From assembly GCF_000961885.1 (NCBI RefSeq), contig NZ_JZKH01000037.1, positions 10,284 to 74,283 of the forward strand: DNA of 64,000 nucleotides, read 5' to 3'. The translations under genes were made by a program, and so were the position numbers. The notes beneath the pieces are model-generated. The model ran no database searches. It was not told the DNA's origin and worked only from the letters and a program-made list of their open reading frames with translations. The stretch comes from Streptomyces rubellomurinus (lineage in GTDB: Bacteria; Actinomycetota; Actinomycetes; Streptomycetales; Streptomycetaceae). Below are positions 59,495-64,000 of this stretch, one piece after another. Numbering within the stretch: the stretch's first letter is position 1; each line of letters begins with the position of its first letter.

Positions 59495-62050
59495 GTGGTC
59501 ACCGCGCGCGCAGCCGCCACCTTCGACCCGGACGGCCGCTCCGCGTCCGCCGCCCGCGGTTTCGTCCGGGACGCGCTGCTCGGCTGGGGCCTGCCCGAGG
59601 TCGTCGACGACGCCGTCGTCCTGGTCAGCGAACTCGTCACCAACGCCGTCGTGCACGCCGGCACCGCCGCCGACGTCTGCTGCCTGCGCGAGGAGGAGAG
59701 CGTCCGGATCGAGGTCACCGACCACCACCCCGAGCGCGGCCTGCCCTCGCTCGGCGACGTCCCGTCCTCCGACCGCTACGCCGACCCTGACGGCGAGGGC
59801 GGCCGCGGCCTGCTGATGTGCTCCGCCCTCGCCGAGCGCTGGGGCGTCGAGTACGCGGCCGGCCGCAAGACCGTCTGGTTCCGACTCGCCCTGCCCGCAC
59901 ACGTGCTCGGCACCCGCTACGCCGTTCCCGCCACCCCCGGCAGCGACCTGCCGAGCAGCACCGGCCCGGTCCACGTCGCCGTCGTCCAACTCGACGAGGA
60001 CGGCCGCGTCCTCGCCTGGAACCCGGACGCCGAAGCACTCTTCCGCCACCCCGCCGCGACCGTCCTCGGCCGCCCCTGGGCCGACCTCGCCGTCTGGCCC
60101 ACCCCCGCCGGCCGCAGCCCCGGCCTCACCGACACCCTGCGGCTGGCCCGTTGGGAGGGCGGCTACGGCCTGCGGCTGCCGGACGGCACCGAGGTCGAGG
60201 TGTACGGCGTCCAGGTCCGCGTCCGCGACACCGAGGGCGTCCCCTCCACCCTCTGCCTGCTCGTCCGCGAAGCCGACCGCGCCGTCCTGCGCTCCCCCGC
60301 CCGCACCCTGCCCGGCGAACGCCCCGACCCCACCGGCCCCCGGCTCGACCTGATGGCCGGCCCGGCCACCGCCGACGACCTGGACGGCCTTCTCCAGCGC
60401 ACCGTCGAACGCGCCCGCGACCTGCTCGACGCCGACGCCGCCTACCTGCTGCTCACCACCGAGGACGAGACCGAGTTCGAGGTCCGCGCCGCCACCGGCC
60501 TCACCTCCGGACACCGCCGGCACGCCCGCTTCCCGGTCGAGTCCGGCAACCGCTACGACTCCGCCCGGCTCCCCTCCGTCCACGAGGACCTCTCCGCCCG
60601 CCCCACCGGCCTGCCGCTCCTCACCGGCAGCGGGATGCGCTCCCTGGTCACCGTCCCGCTCAAGGTCGAGGGCCGGCTGATCGGCTCGCTCGGCATCGCC
60701 ACCGCCGCGCCCGGCCGCTACGACAACGAGGACGCGCTGCGCCTGCAGTTCGCCGCCGACCGGGTCGCCCTGGCCATCGAGAGCACCCGGCTGTCTGAGC
60801 TGGAGCGCCTGCGCCGCGGCTCGCTGTCCTTCCTCGTCGAGGCCTCCGACCTGCTCGCCGGCACCCTCGAACACGAGCAGACCCTCGCCCTGATGGCCCA
60901 GATGGCCGTCCCCACCCTCGCCTCCTGGTGCGCCGTCTACACCAACGGCGACCACGGCTCCCCGTCCGACCTCGCCTTCGTCCTGCACGAGGACGAGGAC
61001 CGGATCGACCCGCTGCGCGACCTGCTCGACAAGACCCCCGCCCCCGAGGCCGGCCCCAGCCACGGCGCCGACTTCTGGACCGCGCCCGCCGACACCGCCG
61101 CCGCCGGCGGCCTCACCGACAGCCCCGAACTCGCCGGCCTGCTCGGCGAGACCGTCGTGCTGCCGCTGACCGCCCGCAACCGGGTCATCGGCCTGCTCGC
61201 CCTGGGCGTCCCCACCGGCGTCCGGTTCCGCCAGGAGATCCTCGAACTCGCCGAGGACCTCTCCCGCCGGGCCGCCCTCGCCCTCGACAACTCCCGCCTC
61301 TACTCCGAGCGCACCGCCACCAGCCAGGCCCTGCAACGCAGCCTGCTGCCACCGGAGTTGCCCGAGATCCCGGGCGTCGAGGTGGACGTCTACTACCAGG
61401 CCGCCGGCGAGGGCAACGAAGTCGGCGGAGACTTCTACGACCTGTTCACCATCCGCGAGGGAACGTACGGCTTCGCCATCGGCGACGTCTGCGGCACCGG
61501 CCCCGAGGCCGCCTCCGTCACCGGCCTCGCCCGGCACTCGCTGCGTCTGCTCGCCCGCGAGGGCCTGGACGCCCCGCAGGTGCTGCGCCGGCTCAACGCG
61601 GCCATCCTGGACGAGGGTTCGCGCAGCCGCTTCCTCACCCTGCTCTACGGCGAGCTGACGCCCCGGCCGGACGGCAGCACCGAACTGTCCCTGGTCTGCG
61701 CCGGCCACCCGCTGCCGCTGCGACTGCGCACCAACGGCCAGGTCGACCGGGCCGCCACCCCGCAGCCGCTGCTCGGCGTCCTGGACGACCTCGACCTCAC
61801 CGCCGAGCACCTGGTGCTCGCCCCCGGCGAGGTCCTGCTCTGCGTCACGGACGGCGTGACCGAACGCCGCGAGGGCCTGCGGATGCTCGGCGACGACGGT
61901 CTCGCCGAGGTGCTCACCGGCTGCACCGGCCTCACCGCAGGCGCCGTCGCGATGCGGGTGCAGCGCGCGGTCGAGCGCTTCGCCCCGGAGCCGCCGTCCG
62001 ACGACATGGCGATCCTGACCCTCCGGGTGCCGACCCAGCGCGCCGTCTGA
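59495..62050 (+). CDS. osaC: OsaC: anti-sigma kinase / PAS / GAF / PP2C phosphatase
   Basis: An 851-residue multidomain regulator. Residues 1-140 form an RsbW-like ATPase (SELVTNAVVHAG N-box and GGRGLLMCSALAERWG). A PAS domain (about 150-250; RVLAWNPDAEALFRHP) and two GAF-like regions (about 290-440 and 445-600) follow. The C-terminal PP2C/SpoIIE domain has its metal aspartates in GNEVGGDFYDLF, IGDVCGTGPEA, CVTDGVTE and SDDMAILTL, so it should be active. In S. coelicolor OsaC binds SigB and ends the osmotic-stress response. GTG at 59495 has GGAGAAG 7 nt upstream. It is divergent from osaA. Confidence 0.9.
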   Translation: MVTARAAATFDPDGRSASAARGFVRDALLGWGLPEVVDDAVVLVSELVTNAVVHAGTAADVCCLREEESVRIEVTDHHPERGLPSLGDVPSSDRYADPDGEGGRGLLMCSALAERWGVEYAAGRKTVWFRLALPAHVLGTRYAVPATPGSDLPSSTGPVHVAVVQLDEDGRVLAWNPDAEALFRHPAATVLGRPWADLAVWPTPAGRSPGLTDTLRLARWEGGYGLRLPDGTEVEVYGVQVRVRDTEGVPSTLCLLVREADRAVLRSPARTLPGERPDPTGPRLDLMAGPATADDLDGLLQRTVERARDLLDADAAYLLLTTEDETEFEVRAATGLTSGHRRHARFPVESGNRYDSARLPSVHEDLSARPTGLPLLTGSGMRSLVTVPLKVEGRLIGSLGIATAAPGRYDNEDALRLQFAADRVALAIESTRLSELERLRRGSLSFLVEASDLLAGTLEHEQTLALMAQMAVPTLASWCAVYTNGDHGSPSDLAFVLHEDEDRIDPLRDLLDKTPAPEAGPSHGADFWTAPADTAAAGGLTDSPELAGLLGETVVLPLTARNRVIGLLALGVPTGVRFRQEILELAEDLSRRAALALDNSRLYSERTATSQALQRSLLPPELPEIPGVEVDVYYQAAGEGNEVGGDFYDLFTIREGTYGFAIGDVCGTGPEAASVTGLARHSLRLLAREGLDAPQVLRRLNAAILDEGSRSRFLTLLYGELTPRPDGSTELSLVCAGHPLPLRLRTNGQVDRAATPQPLLGVLDDLDLTAEHLVLAPGEVLLCVTDGVTERREGLRMLGDDGLAEVLTGCTGLTAGAVAMRVQRAVERFAPEPPSDDMAILTLRVPTQRAV

Positions 62051-62054
62051 GCGG

Positions 62055-62099
62055 TTCCGGGCTTCCGGGCTTCCGGGCTTCCGGGCTTCCGGGCTTCCG
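62055..62099 (+). repeat. 8-bp tandem repeat TTCCGGGC, five copies
   Basis: Five exact copies plus a partial sixth start 4 nt after the osaC stop codon. The unit is not a multiple of 3 and lies outside coding sequence. Confidence 0.95.
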
Positions 62100-62211
62100 C
62101 CTCTGAACGCTCGGCAGCTGACGCAGTCACAAATTGTTATCTTCACAAGGGTACAAGCGAACGACGCCGGGTACACCGATCTCACCGGGGAATCCCCCGG
62201 CGGGGACGCGA

Positions 62212-62229
62212 CCAGCGGCTCTCCGCTGG
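62212..62229 (+). terminator. Possible osaC terminator
   Basis: CCAGCGG-CTCT-CCGCTGG is a 7-bp perfect stem 160 nt after the osaC stop. It is shorter and further away than other terminators in the window. Confidence 0.4.
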
Positions 62230-62363
62230 CCCATCACTTCTGACCGCAGCCCGCGCACGCCACTGCCGTGCGCCCTCGGCGCGGTCGCGCGCATCCACCT
62301 CCGTCACCACCACACCACTGCGTCACTGCGCCCTGCGCGCGCCCAGAGTGAAAGGAGCCTCCG

Positions 62364-62927
62364 GTGAGCAACGAAGCTACCGGGGCAACGAACGCCCGCT
62401 CCACCGGAGCCGACGCGGGTAACCTCGGCTACCTCGCACTCGGCCTCACACTGCTCGCCTACGGTCTGCTCTCCACCGGCATCCTGCACGGCACCGGCGT
62501 CGGGGACGCCGCCCACCTCGCCCACCTCGTCGGCGGCGTCACCCTCTTCATCGCGGGCCTCTGGCAGCTCCGCGGCGGCGAGGGCTTCACCGGCACCGCC
62601 TTCACCAGCCTCGGCGCCTTCTGGGCGACCTGGTCGATGGCCGGCGGAGCCGGCAAGAACGCCGCCGGCCTGTTCCTGCTGCTGTGGGCCCTGCTCGCCC
62701 TCAGCCTCACCGCCGCGAGCTGGGGCGCGGGCCTGCTGAGCCGGCTCGTCTACGGCCTGCTGACGGTCGCGCTCGCGCTGGGCGCCCTCGCCACCTTCGG
62801 CGAGTGGAGCGGGCTGGCGAAGTTCGCCGGCTGGGTCGCGACCGCCTCCGGCCTCGCCGCCTGGTACTGGGCGACCTCCGCCCTCAGCAACGGTGCCTGG
62901 GGGAAGATCGCCCTGCCGGTCAAGTGA
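62364..62927 (+). CDS. GPR1/FUN34/YaaH-family (acetate uptake-like) membrane protein
   Basis: A 187-residue protein with six hydrophobic helices. It shows GNLGYLALGLTLLAYGLLST near the N-terminus in the place of the NPAPLGL motif of acetate/succinate carriers, and SLGAFWATWSM matching the family's GxFW segment. The canonical NPAPLGL motif is degenerate, so acetate transport is uncertain. GTG at 62364 follows GAAAGGAG. Its last 8 nt overlap the end of the convergent PAP2 gene. Confidence 0.82.
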   Translation: MSNEATGATNARSTGADAGNLGYLALGLTLLAYGLLSTGILHGTGVGDAAHLAHLVGGVTLFIAGLWQLRGGEGFTGTAFTSLGAFWATWSMAGGAGKNAAGLFLLLWALLALSLTAASWGAGLLSRLVYGLLTVALALGALATFGEWSGLAKFAGWVATASGLAAWYWATSALSNGAWGKIALPVK

Positions 62928-63843
62928 CCTGCTTCGACCGATCCGACCGATCCGACCGATCCGGCCGAGACGACCGGTCTGACCGAGACGACCGGTCCGC
63001 CTGACCCGCATCCTGCTCGACACCCGACCGGGGCCGGGCCTCCGCCAGCGCGGAGGCCCGGCCCCGCCGGCGTGCCACCCGGGCCGACGACGCCAGGACG
63101 GCGTACGCGAGGAGCAGGATCGCGACGGCGACGATGCCGTCCGCCCAGAAGTGGTTGGCCGTCACCACGACGACGGCGACCGTCAGCACCGGGTGCAGCA
63201 CCACGACCCACCGCAGCGGGCTCGGCGACACCCGCACCACGGCGACCCCCACCAGCACGCACCACGCCACGTGCACCGAGGGCATCGCCGACAGCTGGTC
63301 GGCGACCACACCGCCCACCGCGCCGCCGTACACCGACTGCCCGTACTGCGCCGCCAGGTCCACGAAGCCGTCCTGCGGCAGCATCCGGGGCGGCGCCACC
63401 GGGATGAACTGCACCAGCAGGCACACCGCCGTGGTGATCACCACCGTGTTCCGCACCCACGCGTACCGCTCGCGGTGCCGCACGAACACCCACAGCAGGA
63501 CGACCAGCATCACCGCGAAATGCATCACCGCGTAGTAGTAGTTCGCCAGCCGCACCAGCACCGGGTACGGCGTGACCGCCGACTGCCAGGACACCTCGTC
63601 CGGCAGGCCGAGCGCCAGCTCGGTCCGATGGATCCAGCTCGCCCGGTCCAGCGCGTGGTCCGTGCTCATCACCGAGAGGTGCCCCACCAGCTGCCAGAGC
63701 GCGAACAGCGCCAGCAGCGTGCCGGCCTCCCGCAGCAGCGCCGACAACGACGGCTTCCGGACCCTCGCGGCGGCGAACGCACCGCCGTAGAGAACGGCGG
63801 CGGTACCCCCGGCGGACTGCCAGGTGAGGGTCAGGTTCTGCAT
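62920..63843 (-). CDS. PAP2-superfamily membrane phosphatase/transferase (AUR1-like)
   Basis: A 307-residue membrane protein of the PAP2 group related to inositolphosphotransferases. The catalytic histidine motif is QLSAMPSVHVAWC and a second His/Asp motif is TANHFWADGIVA, with six hydrophobic segments around them. The C-terminus is a repeat-encoded, Arg/Ser/Asp-rich tail (RSDRSSRPDRSDRSDRS) of about 25 residues. The start at 63843 has no ribosome binding site, but TACCCT lies 6 nt before it. It converges with and overlaps the previous gene by 8 nt. Confidence 0.87.
   Translation of the reverse strand: MQNLTLTWQSAGGTAAVLYGGAFAAARVRKPSLSALLREAGTLLALFALWQLVGHLSVMSTDHALDRASWIHRTELALGLPDEVSWQSAVTPYPVLVRLANYYYAVMHFAVMLVVLLWVFVRHRERYAWVRNTVVITTAVCLLVQFIPVAPPRMLPQDGFVDLAAQYGQSVYGGAVGGVVADQLSAMPSVHVAWCVLVGVAVVRVSPSPLRWVVVLHPVLTVAVVVVTANHFWADGIVAVAILLLAYAVLASSARVARRRGRASALAEARPRSGVEQDAGQADRSSRSDRSSRPDRSDRSDRSKQVT
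62935..63003. repeat. 9-bp tandem repeats encoding the PAP2 protein tail
   Basis: About seven units of the CGACCGATC / CGACCGGTC / CGACCGAGA type occur in tandem. Read on the minus strand they encode alternating Arg, Ser and Asp. The unit is a multiple of 3 and frame is kept. Confidence 0.88.
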
Positions 63844-63849
63844 TCGCAG

Positions 63850-63855
63850 AGGGTA
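63850..63855 (-). promoter_or_regulatory. Candidate -10 (TACCCT) for a leaderless PAP2 transcript
   Basis: TACCCT on the minus strand ends 6 nt before the ATG at 63843. No Shine-Dalgarno sequence is present, and the rRNA terminator lies immediately upstream. Confidence 0.4.
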
Positions 63856-63859
63856 ACGC

Positions 63860-63895
63860 AAAAAGACCCCCTCCCGGACGGGAGGGGGTCTTTTT
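63860..63895. terminator. rRNA operon terminator, perfect 16-bp stem with A/U tracts
   Basis: AAAAAGACCCCCTCCC, a GGAC loop and the exact complement form a 16-bp stem that ends in a T5 run in either direction. It follows the 5S rRNA 3' end by about 10 nt and separates it from the PAP2 gene. Confidence 0.96.
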
Positions 63896-63905
63896 GGAAT
63901 GATTG

Positions 63906-64000
63906 TTCGGCGGCGTCCTACTCTCCCACAGGGTCCCCCCTGCAGTACCATCGGCGCTGTGAGGCTTAGCTTCCGGGTTCGGAATGTAACCGGGCGTTTC
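63906..64000 (-). rRNA. rrf: 5S ribosomal RNA, 3' part (5' end beyond window)
   Basis: On the minus strand the sequence contains CCGAACCCGGAAGCTAAGCC, the conserved 5S loop region, then GATGGTACTGCAGGGGGGAC and TGGGAGAGTAGGACGCCGCC, as in streptomycete 5S rRNA. About 95 nt are present, and roughly 20-25 nt of the 5' end are missing past the right edge. 23S and 16S genes are expected further right. Confidence 0.97.

Larger units (their letters stand above)
62051..62363 (+). other. Gap after osaC with repeat and hairpins
   Basis: This 313-nt gap contains an 8-bp tandem repeat (62055-62099), an unusually AT-rich stretch with GGGTAC at 62149-62154 but no matching SigB -35, and two hairpins (CCGGGG/CCCCGG about 62185-62200; CCAGCGG/CCGCTGG 62212-62229). 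The next gene's GAAAGGAG site ends the gap. Confidence 0.55.

Noticed and set aside
62149..62154. SigB promoter (GGGTAC) after osaC
   Set aside because: No GNNT element lies 14-16 nt upstream, so only the -10 half is present.
59081..62185. N-terminal extension of osaA across osaC
   Set aside because: The frame stays open but the sequence is antisense to the well-supported osaC gene; TTG at 59080 with a strong ribosome binding site is the better start.

Overview
The window is a very GC-rich (over 70% by eye) chromosomal segment from a filamentous actinobacterium of the Streptomyces/Kitasatospora type. The evidence is a G/C-ending codon bias, frequent GTG and occasional TTG starts, and typical actinobacterial gene sets: B12-dependent nrdJ with nrdR, LexA with a Gram-positive-type SOS box, an osaABC-like osmosensing locus, clgR, gluABCD with its two-component system, and a 5S rRNA at the right edge. 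I support 46 protein genes (one cut by the left edge), one partial 5S rRNA gene, and about a dozen terminator hairpins. I see no tRNA gene, insertion sequence, prophage or CRISPR array. Most of the window is conserved core chromosome; the accessory-looking parts are the siderophore operon (7.8-13.3 kb) and the tandem protease-like lipoproteins (13.7-16.2 kb).

Left part (0-13.4 kb): a partial SDR gene; nrdR-nrdJ for dNTP synthesis, with a pair of NrdR boxes; divergent lexA with a textbook promoter and SOS box; a DinG-type Fe-S helicase; and a four-gene NRPS-independent siderophore operon. The siderophore genes (two IucA/IucC synthetases, an AlcB-type acyltransferase and a lysine N6-hydroxylase) have the enzyme set of aerobactin synthesis, not the desABCD set, and sit behind an iron-box-like operator. 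Next (13.7-26 kb) come two tandem trypsin-like lipoproteins, the second of which has lost its catalytic serine. They are followed by a leftward tRNA-modification, stringent-response and lysine-pathway block: hflX, an RSH protein, dapF, a membrane protein, miaA, a small Rv0909-type protein, an extradiol-dioxygenase-fold protein and miaB.

Middle (25.8-40.8 kb): an orphan TAXI solute-binding protein convergent with the sensor kinase of a GluK/GluR-type system; the divergent gluABCD glutamate importer; an FAD monooxygenase; recA-recX with the SOS box inside the recA promoter spacer; an AI-2E-family permease; a DUF3046 protein; a GNAT acetyltransferase; and a secreted subtilase.

Right part (40.9-64 kb): the giant helicase lhr; a small membrane protein; clgR; cinA, pgsA and rimO; a RodZ-like protein; ftsK; then the osmoadaptation locus. 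That locus has osaB (receiver plus coiled coil), osaA (a soluble hybrid kinase with seven near-identical 92-residue HAMP units) and, divergently, osaC (anti-sigma kinase, PAS, GAF and PP2C phosphatase). The end holds a GPR1/FUN34/YaaH-family membrane protein, a convergent overlapping PAP2 protein, a perfect terminator and the 3' part of a 5S rRNA gene. I do not see a wholly unknown multi-gene system. The best leads are the aerobactin-type operon, the pseudoprotease pair, the poly-HAMP kinase, and a recurring leaderless-start signature (a TANNNT-like hexamer 6-7 nt before an initiation codon without a ribosome binding site).
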